From positions 1,493,501-1,557,500 of the forward strand of contig NC_007722.1 in the NCBI RefSeq assembly GCF_000013005.1: a DNA stretch of 64,000 nucleotides, in the 5' to 3' direction. A program made the translations under genes and the position numbers. The DNA is from Erythrobacter litoralis HTCC2594. Its GTDB lineage: Bacteria > Pseudomonadota > Alphaproteobacteria > Sphingomonadales > Sphingomonadaceae. The notes beneath the pieces are model-generated. The model saw only the letters and a program-made list of their open reading frames with translations, did no database searches and was not told the DNA's origin. Below are positions 28,815 through 37,597 of this stretch, piece by piece; the stretch's first letter is position 1, and each line of letters begins with the position of its first letter.

Positions 28815-29893
28815 GGCTCGATCACGATCCCGACCGCCGGGTCGACCTTGCCGCCGAGCATTTCGAGATAGGTATCGCGCGCTGCATCGAGCCCATTTCG
28901 GCGTTCGATACTGATCGTGCCGCCGACGGCTTCGAGGAAATAGTGCCAGCTCTCGGCCATCTGCTTGCCCGCGCCTTCCGGCCCAAGTTCTTTGAATAAC
29001 GCGACGGCATGGTCGGGCGCGAAGAACAGCGTCGGCGTGGGTCCGGGCAGGTCGGCTGCGCCGCCCATGCCTTCGCCGCGCTCCTCGATATGCGTCACCC
29101 CCACTAGGCAGGAGTATTTTAGATCGTCGGCGAAGTGATGATGCAGGCTGCCCAGCAGGCCGGCATTCCCTGCAAAATCCACCGTGACAGTGTCCGTCTT
29201 CGCGAGGGAGGTCACATCGTCATAGGCGACCACTTCGTCGTAGAGACCGGTCCCCTCGACGAAGTCGACATTGCCCGCCGAGGTCAGGCCGATCCTCTTA
29301 ATGCCTGGCGAGCGTTGCTTGGTGACAGCCGCTAAGCTCATAGCGGTCTTGCTAGAGGCGCTGGTCAACACCACCTGCTCCGCCCCGAACCAGTTCTCGC
29401 CCCGCATGAAATGCTCGATCAGGAACCCGGTCTTGAACAGCGGGCCAAAGATCATCCGCTCGCCTTCGCGGTTAGGATCATGCTCCGGATCGGCTGCGAG
29501 GCGCGAATACTGGTTGTAGATCGGGCTCATCGGCTGGCGATGCGCGGCGGTGTCGACGAAACCGCTCTTCGAGACATTGCCGGGCACGACGTCCAGGTGC
29601 GTTGCCATGGGTAGATAGCCATAGACGCGCTCTCCGACCTCCAGATCGGGCGTGTTGCTTTCGATGACGCGGGCATGACCCCACATCGGCACGATGCCGT
29701 GACCGTCCGCCGCCGGGAAGAAATTCCAGTACCCGAACGCATCGCCGATCACCGCGTAGGTGATGTTGTTGGCGGTGACGGAGAAGCTTTCGATCTCCAG
29801 CCGCGCCCCGCCATCGGCGAGCGGGCCCGGCTCGATATCGGCCATGTGCGTGGTGGCGAGATCGTCTTTCTGGACGTGGACGGCTTGAGCCAT
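28811..29893 (-). CDS. DUF2855 family protein
   Basis: Conserved protein of unknown function, related at a distance to medium-chain dehydrogenases. Residues ~40-110 (VTANNITYAVIGDAFGYWNFFPA, shown in part) and the block SASSKTAMSLA are typical of DUF2855. No standard NAD(P) loop or zinc ligands are evident. The ATG at 29893 follows AGAGGAG and gives 360 residues; an ATG 12 codons upstream has no ribosome-binding sequence. It is convergent with the MDR gene, with overlapping stops in one CTAG. Confidence 0.85.
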   Translation of the reverse strand: MAQAVHVQKDDLATTHMADIEPGPLADGGARLEIESFSVTANNITYAVIGDAFGYWNFFPAADGHGIVPMWGHARVIESNTPDLEVGERVYGYLPMATHLDVVPGNVSKSGFVDTAAHRQPMSPIYNQYSRLAADPEHDPNREGERMIFGPLFKTGFLIEHFMRGENWFGAEQVVLTSASSKTAMSLAAVTKQRSPGIKRIGLTSAGNVDFVEGTGLYDEVVAYDDVTSLAKTDTVTVDFAGNAGLLGSLHHHFADDLKYSCLVGVTHIEERGEGMGGAADLPGPTPTLFFAPDHAVALFKELGPEGAGKQMAESWHYFLEAVGGTISIERRNGLDAARDTYLEMLGGKVDPAVGIVIEP

Positions 29894-29966
29894 GGGGGTC
29901 TCCTCTTTGCTTGAGGCGACCCTAGCCACTTGGGATAGTCGAGGCGAGCCTAGAATATTGCGGCGG

Positions 29967-31094
29967 CTACACCCGCATCGGCATCAGCACATAAAGTGCC
30001 GGGCTGTTCTCGTCCTTGCGGATCAGCGTTGGGGCGCCCGCGTCGGCCAGGTGCAATTCGACCATGTCGCTGTCGATCTGGCTGAGGATGTCCTTGAGGT
30101 AATTGGCGTTGAAGCCGATCTCGAACCCTTCGGACTTGTATTCGGCCGCGAGTTCCTCCGACGCGGTGCCGTTATCGGGCGATGTGACCGAAAGCGTTAC
30201 CTTGTCGGCATCCAGACCCATCTTCACCGCGCGGGTCTTTTCCGTGGCGATGGTGGCGACGCGATCAACGCCTTCGAAGAAACTCTTCGGGTCGACTTTG
30301 AGCAGCTTGTCGTTGCCGGTCGGGATCACACGGCTGTAATCGGGGAAGGTGCCGTCGATCAGCTTGGAGGTGAGTACCGTGCCGCCCTCGCCACCGAGCG
30401 TGAAACGGATCTTGCTGGCCGAAAGGTCGACGACGACATTGCCGTCCATCCGCTCTTCCAGCAGCTTGCGCAGCTCGCCCACGGCTTTGCGCGGGACGAT
30501 GACATCCGGCATGCCGTCCGCGCCGTCGGGGCGGGCGAGCGTGAAGCGCGCAAGGCGATGACCATCGGTGGCTGCGGCTTTAAGAACCGGCGTGTCCTCG
30601 TCCGACACATGCAGGAAGATGCCGTTGAGGTAATAGCGCGTTTCCTCGGTGCTGATCGCGAAGCGCGTGCGGTCGATCAGTTCGGCGAGGGTCTTGGCCG
30701 GGATTTCGAAGCTGGTCGGCAAATCGCCTTCCACGATGACGGGGAAATCGTCCTTCGGCAGGGTCGGCAGCTGGAAGCGGCTGCGCCCGGCCTTGATCGT
30801 CATCCGGTTGTCGGCGACTTCGAGGCTCACCTGGCTGCCGTCGGGCAATTTGCGGGCGATGTCGAACAATAGGTGGGCGGAAACGGTGGTCGAGCCGGAG
30901 GATTCGACGCTTGCGGCGTTCATCGTTTCGACGACCTGCAGATCGAGGTCGGTCGCCATGACCTTGACCGCGCTGCCGTCTCCGGCCTCGATCAGGATGT
31001 TCGACAGGATCGGGATCGTGTTGCGGCGTTCGACAACCGACTGGACGTGGGAGAGGCAACGGAGGAGCGTTGCGCGTTCGATGGTGGCCTTCAT
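29967..31094 (-). CDS. dnaN: DNA polymerase III subunit beta (sliding clamp)
   Basis: The beta clamp encircles DNA and tethers the replicative polymerase. The 375-residue product has three repeats of the clamp fold, beginning MKATIERATLLRCLSHVQSV, with RNTIPILSN early and LMPMRV at the C-terminus, as in alphaproteobacteria. The frame extends 16 codons upstream, but the ATG at 31094 matches the family N-terminus. It is not next to dnaA or recF here, which is common outside enterics. It lies downstream of fabD-fabG on the same strand after a 178-nt gap. Confidence 0.97.
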   Translation of the reverse strand: MKATIERATLLRCLSHVQSVVERRNTIPILSNILIEAGDGSAVKVMATDLDLQVVETMNAASVESSGSTTVSAHLLFDIARKLPDGSQVSLEVADNRMTIKAGRSRFQLPTLPKDDFPVIVEGDLPTSFEIPAKTLAELIDRTRFAISTEETRYYLNGIFLHVSDEDTPVLKAAATDGHRLARFTLARPDGADGMPDVIVPRKAVGELRKLLEERMDGNVVVDLSASKIRFTLGGEGGTVLTSKLIDGTFPDYSRVIPTGNDKLLKVDPKSFFEGVDRVATIATEKTRAVKMGLDADKVTLSVTSPDNGTASEELAAEYKSEGFEIGFNANYLKDILSQIDSDMVELHLADAGAPTLIRKDENSPALYVLMPMRV

Positions 31095-31272
31095 CGGTCT
31101 TTCTCTCGTTTTATGGGCGCCCACAAGGTGCAAAAACCCCACCGGAATCGCCCCGGGCGCCGGGTAAATTGCCCATAAACCCTAGCGCACCTGCGAAGGC
31201 GGGCAAGGAGTTCAGCTCAAGAGGCGGGATTCCTTGGGGATAACCGCCGCAGAAAGTTCGATTCCGGATAGG

Positions 31273-32028
31273 TCAGGCGCTCACCATGGCCATGCCGCCG
31301 TTCACATGCAGCGTCTGGCCGGTGACATACCCTGCTTCCTTGCTGGCGAGATAGGCGACTGCTGCGCCGATGTCCTCGCCCTCGCCCATCTTGGCCATCG
31401 GAATGCGCGCGTTGATGGTCGCTTTCTGGTCGTCGGTGAGTTGGTCCGTCATGGCCGTGCGGATGAAGCCGGGGGCGACGCAATTGACGGTGATCCCGCG
31501 GCTCGCCAGCTCTTGCGCCAGCGCCTTGGACATGCCGGTGAGACCCGCCTTGGCCGCGACATAGTTCATCTGGCCCGGATTGCCGGTCGCGCCGACCACG
31601 CTGGTGATCGAGATCATGCGGCCGAACTTGGCTTTCATCATCGGACGGGCGCCGGCGCGCATCAGGCGGAATGCGGATTCGAGGTTGATGGTCATCACCT
31701 CGTCCCATTCCTCGTCCTTCATCCGCATGGCGAGATTGTCGCGCGTGATGCCGGCATTGTTGACGAGGATGTCCATCTTGCCGAGCGTATCGATCGTTGC
31801 GGGGACCAGTTCCTCGACTTGCGTCGTGTCGGAGAGGTTGCAGGTGATTTCGACATGGTCGTGGCCGAACTCGTCGTTGAGCTCTTCGCGGAAAGCGCGA
31901 AGCTTGGCCGCGTTCGAACCCGACAGCGCCAGCCGTGCGCCCTGCCGCGCCAGCGAGCGCGCGATCGAGGAGCCGATCCCGCCGCTGGCCCCGGTCACAA
32001 GTGCGGTCATTCCTTCGAGCGAAAACAT
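31273..32028 (-). CDS. fabG: 3-oxoacyl-[ACP] reductase FabG
   Basis: FabG reduces 3-oxoacyl-ACP with NADPH in each fatty-acid elongation round. The 251-residue SDR has TGASGGIGSSIA, the DILVNNAGITRDNL block, the catalytic Ser in ITSVVG, YVAAK, and the C-terminal GQTLHVNGGMAM typical of FabG. The ATG overlaps the fabD stop by one base (TGATG), so translation is coupled. acpP, which often follows fabG, is not present downstream; dnaN is there instead. Confidence 0.96.
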   Translation of the reverse strand: MFSLEGMTALVTGASGGIGSSIARSLARQGARLALSGSNAAKLRAFREELNDEFGHDHVEITCNLSDTTQVEELVPATIDTLGKMDILVNNAGITRDNLAMRMKDEEWDEVMTINLESAFRLMRAGARPMMKAKFGRMISITSVVGATGNPGQMNYVAAKAGLTGMSKALAQELASRGITVNCVAPGFIRTAMTDQLTDDQKATINARIPMAKMGEGEDIGAAVAYLASKEAGYVTGQTLHVNGGMAMVSA

Positions 32029-32966
32029 CAGCCAATCTCCTTTGCGAGCGCTTCCAGATCTTCCATCGTGATTGCGCTGGTAATTTGCGCTTCCTTGTCG
32101 ATACGACCCACCATCGGACCGAGGACCTTGCCACCCAGTTCGATGAAGTGCGCAACCCCGCTATCGCGCATTGCCAGCACGCTCTCGCGCCAGCGAACGC
32201 GGCCTGTGACCTGCTGGACCAGCAGGTCGCGCTCTTCGGCAGGGTCGCTGACCTTGGCGGCGGTGACATTGGCATAGACGGGCAGGCTGAAACTGCTCGG
32301 CGGCGTTTCGGCGAGCGCTTCGGCCATGGCATCGGCGGCAGGTTGCATCAGCGAACAGTGGAACGGCGCGGAAACCGGCAGCGGGACACCGCGCTTGATG
32401 CCGTGTTCTTTCACCAGCGCCACCGCGCGCTCGATGGCACCCGTGTGGCCGGAGATGACGACCTGCGTCGGATCGTTGTCATTGGCGATTTCGCAGACTT
32501 CACCCTGCGCGGCGGCCTCGGCCAGCGCTGTGGCTTTCTCGATATCGGCACCGAGCAAAGCCGCCATCGCTCCTTCGCCAACCGGAACAGCGGCCTGCAT
32601 CGCCTGCCCCCGCAGCTTGAGAAGCCGCGCCGTATCGGCGAGCGAGAATGCGCCGACCGCGCAAAGGGCAGTGTACTCGCCGAGCGAATGCCCGGCGACG
32701 CAATCGCCTGTCTCGACCAGCGACACGCCGAGATCCTGCTCCAGCACGCGCAGGGTGGCGATGGCATTGGCCATGATCGCCGGTTGCGCGTTCTCGGTCA
32801 GCGTAAGGTCGGCTTCCGGCCCGTCGCGCATGATATCGCTGAGAGTCTGGCTGAGCGCGTCGTCGACTTCCTCGAACACTGCGCGCGCCGCCGCGCTGGC
32901 ATCGGCCAGGTCCGCGCCCATACCGACCTTCTGGCTGCCCTGTCCGGGAAAGATAAATGCGCGCAT
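32028..32966 (-). CDS. fabD: Malonyl-CoA:ACP transacylase FabD
   Basis: FabD moves malonyl from CoA to acyl-carrier protein to start and extend fatty acids. The 312-residue product begins MRAFIFPGQGSQKVGMG and has the active-site GHSLGEY with catalytic Ser, the oxyanion Gln in FPGQGSQ and the His in APFHCSLM. It is the first gene of the fabD-fabG unit and is coupled to fabG by a one-base overlap. An LD-carboxypeptidase gene lies 27 nt upstream on the same strand. Confidence 0.97.
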   Translation of the reverse strand: MRAFIFPGQGSQKVGMGADLADASAAARAVFEEVDDALSQTLSDIMRDGPEADLTLTENAQPAIMANAIATLRVLEQDLGVSLVETGDCVAGHSLGEYTALCAVGAFSLADTARLLKLRGQAMQAAVPVGEGAMAALLGADIEKATALAEAAAQGEVCEIANDNDPTQVVISGHTGAIERAVALVKEHGIKRGVPLPVSAPFHCSLMQPAADAMAEALAETPPSSFSLPVYANVTAAKVSDPAEERDLLVQQVTGRVRWRESVLAMRDSGVAHFIELGGKVLGPMVGRIDKEAQITSAITMEDLEALAKEIG

Positions 32967-32993
32967 GTGAAATCTCCTGTCCTGGAGACGCGA

Positions 32994-33824
32994 TTACGGA
33001 GCCTGCGGCGGACTCGCAACCCCGAACGGCACGACGTGGTTGTCCGCCGTGTGGCCGATGCGGGCCCGGCCGAGAAAGGGAATTCCCGCGCGATCGCACC
33101 AGAACTTCGCAATTTCCTCCGGCGTCTGGCCGAAGTCGCGGTCGTTCTCGGGCACAGCCGTGACCGCACCCAAACGTAGCCCGGCGAGGCGCGGCAGCGT
33201 GTTCGCCAGGCTGAAGAACAGGCGATCGATCGCGTAGAGATGCTCGCTGACTTCCTCGACCATTACGACATGCCCGGTAAGGTCCGGCAGCAGCGGCGTA
33301 TCGACCAGCATGGCGAGCGTGATGAGATTGAAGGCGACCGTCGGCGTCTTGCCGTCCACGCTGGGCTCGACCCCGCTCGCATCGCCGGAGAACCAGTTGA
33401 GCACGCGGCGCAGCGCGCCTCGCCCCCGTTCGCTGCGCGCGCTGACCGGCATCGAGCCATGGACCGGCTGCCCAATCCCGGCGCGATAGAGCGCGGCGAG
33501 CATGTAGCCCATGTCGGAAAAGCCGACATAGGTCTTCTCGCGCGCAGCATCGTTCATCCGCGCGGTCGCAGCCTGGGCGATGCGGTTGGAGCCATAGCCG
33601 CCCTTGGCGAACCAGACCGCGTCGAATTCGGGATTGTTGGCGCATTCGACCAACGCATTGAGGCGCGTGAGGTCGTCACCCGCGTAGTGCGCGAAGGTCT
33701 CAAAGCATTGGTCGTGAAACCACACCGAATGCTGCGGGTATTCGGCGGCGACGAATGCCTCCATCGCTGCCGCGTGGTCGCGGGTGATGGCAGTCGCGGG
33801 CGCACAGATGGCGATGCGGGTCAT
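32994..33824 (-). CDS. ldcA: LD-carboxypeptidase (peptidase S66), murein tetrapeptide carboxypeptidase
   Basis: This cytoplasmic enzyme trims the terminal D-Ala from recycled murein tetrapeptides to give tripeptides. The 276-residue protein has the S66 hallmarks: AKGGYGSNR, the catalytic Ser in GFSDMGYML, the catalytic Glu in VEEVSEHLYAIDR and the His in GHTADNHVVPFG. It is divergent from an Mpl-like ligase whose substrate is exactly this tripeptide, which supports the call. It may be co-transcribed with fabD. Residue identity at the catalytic sites follows the family alignment as I recall it. Confidence 0.88.
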   Translation of the reverse strand: MTRIAICAPATAITRDHAAAMEAFVAAEYPQHSVWFHDQCFETFAHYAGDDLTRLNALVECANNPEFDAVWFAKGGYGSNRIAQAATARMNDAAREKTYVGFSDMGYMLAALYRAGIGQPVHGSMPVSARSERGRGALRRVLNWFSGDASGVEPSVDGKTPTVAFNLITLAMLVDTPLLPDLTGHVVMVEEVSEHLYAIDRLFFSLANTLPRLAGLRLGAVTAVPENDRDFGQTPEEIAKFWCDRAGIPFLGRARIGHTADNHVVPFGVASPPQAP

Positions 33825-33844
33825 GCGATCTCTCTAACCTTATT

Positions 33845-33930
33845 CGTCATTCCCGCGAAGGCGGGAATCCAGCTTTTATTCGACTGCTCCACAAAAGTAA
33901 GCTGGATCCCCGCCTGCGCGGGGATGACGA
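33845..33930. repeat. Intergenic palindromic repeat (CGTCAT type)
   Basis: The arms CGTCATTCCCGCGAAGGCGG and its near reverse complement at the other end (CGCGGGGATGACG) frame an 86-nt unit, each arm itself a hairpin. It lies between divergent ldcA and mpl. Related units occur at 39218, 49565, 60454 and 63567. Confidence 0.8.
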
Positions 33931-33958
33931 GAAAGCGAACTACCGCTAATCCGGGGCC

Positions 33959-35389
33959 ATGACCGACCTTCCCGATCCGACCGAGCACCTCACTGCGCGC
34001 CCGTGGTTCTTCTGCGGTATCGGCGGATCCGGGATGCAGCCGCTGGCAGCAATCCTCAAAGGGCGCGGAGCCGAAGTCGCGGGATCGGATCGCAGCTTCG
34101 ACCAGGGCCGAACGCCTGAGAAATTCGCCGCTCTAGAGCGGCAGGGCTTCGAGCTCTTCCCCCAAGACGGGAGTGGCATCACGCGCGAGGAGCAGGTGCT
34201 GGTGGCGAGCGCGGCGGTCGAGGACAGCGTGCCCGAAGTCGTCCGCGCCAAGGAGCTCGGCCTTCCCCGCCTCACCCGCGCCGATCTCAACGCAGCCCTG
34301 TTCAACTCCGCCGAGACAGGCGTCGCCATCGCCGGGACCAGCGGCAAATCCACCGTCACCGGGATGCTCGGCTGGATCCTGCACCACGCTGGCCGCGAGC
34401 CGACCATCATGAATGGCGCGGTGATGAAGAACTTCGTCAGCGAAGGCCGCCCCTTCGCCAGCGCCGTGATAGGCGGCGTAGACCTTTATGTGTCCGAGGT
34501 AGACGAGAGCGACGGTTCCATCGCGCTCTACCAGCCCAAAGTCGGCCTGCTGCTCAATGTCAGTCTCGATCACAAGAGCATGGAGGAGCTGCGCACGCTG
34601 TTCGGCGACTATGTCGAAGCGTCGGACATCGCGGTGATCAATGCAGATGACGACGAGGCGATCCAGTTGGAAGGCCGCGCCGACGATGCGATTACTTTCG
34701 CGATCTACGACAAGGGCGCGAGCATCGGGGTGGTGGATGGCAGCCGTGCCGATGGGCCGGTCCGCCAGGCCGCGACCGTGATCGACCGGCGCGACGACAG
34801 CGAACATGCGCTGGTGCTGCACATGCCGGGGCGGCACAATCTATCCAATGCCTTGGCAGCAATCGCCGGTGCCAGCGCTGCGGGCGTGCAAGTCGCGGAT
34901 GCCGTTGCGGCTTTGGCGGAGTTCAAGGGCCTCGCTCGCCGCTTCGATATCATCGGCACCAGCGCCTCGGGCATTACCGTGATCGACGATTTCGGCCACA
35001 ACCCGGAGAAATGCCGCGCCACTTTGCGCACGCTCAAGGCGCATCCGGGCCGCGTGCTCGCCTTCTTCCAGCCGCATGGCTACGGCCCGCTGCGGCAGAT
35101 GGGCGCTGAACTGGCGGAGACCTTTGCCTACGAACTCGACGCCGACGACATCACCCTGCTGTGCGACCCGGTTTATTTCGGCGGAACCGTCGACCGCAGC
35201 CAAGGCAGCGAGCGGATCGTCGACCTGATCGCGCAGGCGGGTGGACAGGCCATCCACATCAATACCCGCGAAGGCTGCGGCGACTGGCTTGTCGCCAATG
35301 CGCAGCCGGGCGACCGGATCGTGGTGATGGGCGCGCGTGACGACACGCTGACCGAATTTGCGTCGAGCATTCTCGCGCGACTGGACTAG
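33959..35389 (+). CDS. mpl: Mur ligase, UDP-N-acetylmuramate:murein tripeptide ligase (Mpl)-like
   Basis: Mpl attaches the recycled tripeptide L-Ala-gamma-D-Glu-mDAP to UDP-MurNAc, bypassing MurC, MurD and MurE. The N-terminal fold begins FFCGIGGSGMQPLAAIL, the ATP loop is IAGTSGKSTVTGML, and the central EVDESDGS and PGRHNLSNALAA blocks are MurC/Mpl-like. FDIIGTSASGITVIDDFGHNP is the Mur C-terminal domain junction. At 476 residues it could be MurC. No mur/fts genes are nearby, and the divergent ldcA makes the tripeptide substrate, so Mpl is favoured. Its stop shares a CTAG with the convergent GST gene. Confidence 0.8.
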   Translation: MTDLPDPTEHLTARPWFFCGIGGSGMQPLAAILKGRGAEVAGSDRSFDQGRTPEKFAALERQGFELFPQDGSGITREEQVLVASAAVEDSVPEVVRAKELGLPRLTRADLNAALFNSAETGVAIAGTSGKSTVTGMLGWILHHAGREPTIMNGAVMKNFVSEGRPFASAVIGGVDLYVSEVDESDGSIALYQPKVGLLLNVSLDHKSMEELRTLFGDYVEASDIAVINADDDEAIQLEGRADDAITFAIYDKGASIGVVDGSRADGPVRQAATVIDRRDDSEHALVLHMPGRHNLSNALAAIAGASAAGVQVADAVAALAEFKGLARRFDIIGTSASGITVIDDFGHNPEKCRATLRTLKAHPGRVLAFFQPHGYGPLRQMGAELAETFAYELDADDITLLCDPVYFGGTVDRSQGSERIVDLIAQAGGQAIHINTREGCGDWLVANAQPGDRIVVMGARDDTLTEFASSILARLD

Positions 35390-36021
35390 ATTGCGGCCGC
35401 TCCGGCTTTCTCGCGCTCCACCGCCCGCATATACGCCTCCCGCGCCGTCAGGCGCTCGCGATAGGCCTTGAGGTTCTCCGGAACGCCTTCATCGAGCCCG
35501 ACCTGCCTGGCCAGGATCAGCGCATAGCCGACGCATATGTCGGCCACGGTCAAACGATCGGCGCACAGGAACTCGCGCCCTTCCAGCCGCTGTTCGATCT
35601 TCACCAGCCGCTTCCAGAACCACTTGGCATAGGCCTGCCCAGCGTCTTCCCAGCCCTTGTCCTTCTCGAACAGGGCGAAGCGCATGAACACCGTCTGCGG
35701 GAAGGTGAGCGTCGCATCGGCGTGATAGGTGTAATCGCAATATTCGGCATAGTCCGGTTCGCCCGGCGCGATGGCCAGGTCCGTGAAACCGTTCCTGGTG
35801 GCGAAATAGTGCGCAATGGCGCAACTCTCGGTCATATGCGTATCGCCGTCCACCAACAGCGGGATCGTCCCCAGCGGATTGATCTCGAGATACTCCGGCG
35901 CCTTGAACCGCGGAGGGAACGGCAAGAGTTTAAGCTCGACATCCACGCCCGCCTCCTCCGCCGCCCAAGTGCATCTGAGGCCCCGCGAGCCGCGACAGGT
36001 GTAGAGGATGGGTTTCGTCAT
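35386..36021 (-). CDS. Glutathione S-transferase
   Basis: A 211-residue soluble GST. The thioredoxin-like N-terminal domain begins PILYTCRGSRGLRCTWA and holds the cis-Pro glutathione-site block NPLGTIPLLVDG followed by MTESCAIAHYFA. The helical C-terminal domain includes LTVADICVGYAL with the N-capping Asp. Substrate unknown. It is convergent with the Mpl-like gene, both stops lying in CTAG at 35386-35389, and divergent from the rpsF operon. Confidence 0.9.
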   Translation of the reverse strand: MTKPILYTCRGSRGLRCTWAAEEAGVDVELKLLPFPPRFKAPEYLEINPLGTIPLLVDGDTHMTESCAIAHYFATRNGFTDLAIAPGEPDYAEYCDYTYHADATLTFPQTVFMRFALFEKDKGWEDAGQAYAKWFWKRLVKIEQRLEGREFLCADRLTVADICVGYALILARQVGLDEGVPENLKAYRERLTAREAYMRAVEREKAGAAAI

Positions 36022-36070
36022 GGCGCGAGACTAGCCACCTCCCCACCCTTCGCAAGCGCACAATCGCACC

Positions 36071-36098
36071 TTGCAATATGCGCCGATCCCGCTATGTG
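36071..36098 (+). promoter_or_regulatory. Candidate sigma-70 promoter for rpsF-rpsR-rplI
   Basis: TTGCAA (36071-36076) and TATGTG (36093-36098) with a 16-nt spacer lie ~105 nt before the rpsF start in the divergent GST/rpsF gap. The hexamers are only fair matches; this is a guess by position. Confidence 0.3.
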
Positions 36099-36201
36099 CG
36101 CCCCTTCGCTGCTTACGAGCCGCGAAATGAAGAAAGCCGGAGGGGCCCCGCAATAGTGCGGATCAGCCAGCGATCGGCATTACAGTGTGAAGGAACGCGA
36201 G

Positions 36202-36567
36202 ATGGCTCTGTACGAGCATATCTTCCTCGCGCGTCAGGATCTGAGCCAGTCTCAGGTCGACGCGCTGGCGGCAACCGCCACCGACATTATCGAAAAGAAC
36301 GACGGCAAGGTCACCAAGACCGAGACCTGGGGCCTCAAGAACCTCGCCTACAAGATCGACCGCAACCGCAAGGCGCACTTCGTGATGTTGAACATCGAAG
36401 GCCCCGGCAGCGTCGTGGCCGAGCTCGAGCGCCAGACCCGCATCAACGAAGACGTCATCCGCTACATGACCATCCGTGTCGAAGAGCACGAAGAAGGTCC
36501 CAGCGTGATGATGCGCAAGAACGACCGCGACAACAAGAAGCGTCGCGACCGCGAGGAGCGTAACTGA
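36202..36567 (+). CDS. rpsF: 30S ribosomal protein S6
   Basis: S6 binds the 30S central domain with S18. The 121-residue protein starts [15 protein letters not shown] and has the typical [10 protein letters not shown] and IRYMTIRV strands. The ATG at 36202 sits 7-8 nt after AAGGA; a GTG five codons earlier overlaps that ribosome-binding sequence and is unlikely. The C-terminal tail is long and basic-mixed ([12 protein letters not shown]) and does not end in Glu-Glu as in E. coli. The stop overlaps the rpsR start (TGATGG). Confidence 0.97.
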
Positions 36568-36791
36568 TGGCCCGTCCGTTTTTCCGTCGCCGCAAGACTT
36601 GCCCGTTCTCGGCCAAGAATGCGCCCAAGATCGACTACAAGGACACGCGCCTGCTGCAGGGCTTCATGTCCGAGCGTGGCAAGATCGTCCCCTCCCGCAT
36701 CACCGCCGTCAGCGCGAAGAAGCAGCGTGAGCTCGCCAAGGCGATCAAGCGCGCGCGCCACATCGGCCTGCTGCCGTACATCGTGAAGTAA
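36567..36791 (+). CDS. rpsR: 30S ribosomal protein S18
   Basis: S18 pairs with S6 on the 30S platform. The 74-residue product has [19 protein letters not shown] and the conserved [20 protein letters not shown], normal for alphaproteobacteria. It overlaps the rpsF stop by one base, and rplI follows after 11 nt with an AAGGAG ribosome-binding sequence, so the three form one operon. Confidence 0.98.
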
Positions 36792-36802
36792 GGAGAAGAG
36801 CC

Positions 36803-37501
36803 ATGGATATCATTCTCCTCGAACGTATCGGCAATCTCGGCTCGATCGGTGACGTCGTCACCGTGAAGGACGGCTACGCCCGCAACTTCCTGCTCCCGCA
36901 GAAGAAGGCCCTGCGCGCCAACGAAGCCAACAAGAAGGTCTTCGAAGCCAACCGCGACCGCCTCGAGAAAGAAAACGCCGAGAAGCGCACCGAAGCCGAA
37001 AAGCAGGGCCAAGAGGTCGAAGGCACCGAGATCGTCCTGATCCGCGCTTCGTCCAATGCCGGCCAGCTTTACGGTTCGGTCAATGTCCGCGACATCGTTG
37101 CCGGCCTCGCCGACAAGGGTCACGAAGTCGACAAGAAGCGCGTCATCATGGGCAGCCCGATCAAGACCATCGGCATGCACGATGTCACCATCGCGCTGCA
37201 CCCCGAGGTCGAGATCACGGTCAAGGCCAACGTCGCCCGCAGCGAAGACGAAGCCGAGCTGCAGAGCCAGGGTGTCGACGTCCTCGCGCAGCTGTTCGAA
37301 GAAGAGCAGAAGGAAATCGAGGAACAGGCCGCGGCCAACACCACCGATCCGACGCTCGAGCCGGGCGAAATCCCCGCCGAACTGCTGGAAGACGGAGTGT
37401 CCAAACCGGACGACATGAGCGTCACCGAAGCGAAGATCGAAGCGACCGCTCCGGAAGGCGATGCCGAACAGGCCGAGGGCGAAGAGACCAGCGAAGGCTG
37501 A
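36803..37501 (+). CDS. rplI: 50S ribosomal protein L9 with long acidic C-terminal extension
   Basis: L9 stabilises the L1 stalk base of the 50S. The N-terminal RNA-binding domain ([19 protein letters not shown], then [14 protein letters not shown]) and the C-domain (residues ~65-150) are standard. After about residue 155 comes a non-globular acidic tail of ~75 residues rich in Glu and Ala (for example [14 protein letters not shown]), making 232 residues in place of the usual ~150. A rho-independent terminator follows at 37526. A similar acidic tail is found on S16 in this window. Confidence 0.97.
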   Translation: MDIILLERIGNLGSIGDVVTVKDGYARNFLLPQKKALRANEANKKVFEANRDRLEKENAEKRTEAEKQGQEVEGTEIVLIRASSNAGQLYGSVNVRDIVAGLADKGHEVDKKRVIMGSPIKTIGMHDVTIALHPEVEITVKANVARSEDEAELQSQGVDVLAQLFEEEQKEIEEQAAANTTDPTLEPGEIPAELLEDGVSKPDDMSVTEAKIEATAPEGDAEQAEGEETSEG

Positions 37502-37525
37502 TTTCGGCGCATCGGAACAGAAACA

Positions 37526-37562
37526 GGGGCGCGGGGCTACAAGCTTCGCGCCCCTTTTCTTT
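37526..37562 (+). terminator. Rho-independent terminator after rplI
   Basis: GGGGCGCG (37526-37533) pairs with CGCGCCCC (37547-37554) around a 13-nt loop and is followed by TTTTCTTT. It closes the rpsF-rpsR-rplI operon. Confidence 0.88.
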
Positions 37563-37597
37563 GCGGCTACGCATTTCGGCGCTAAGGGCCGGGCCTC

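Noticed and set aside
33959..35389. Calling the Mur ligase MurC
   Set aside because: It is far from any mur/fts cluster and sits opposite an LD-carboxypeptidase gene, which fits Mpl better; not proven from sequence alone.
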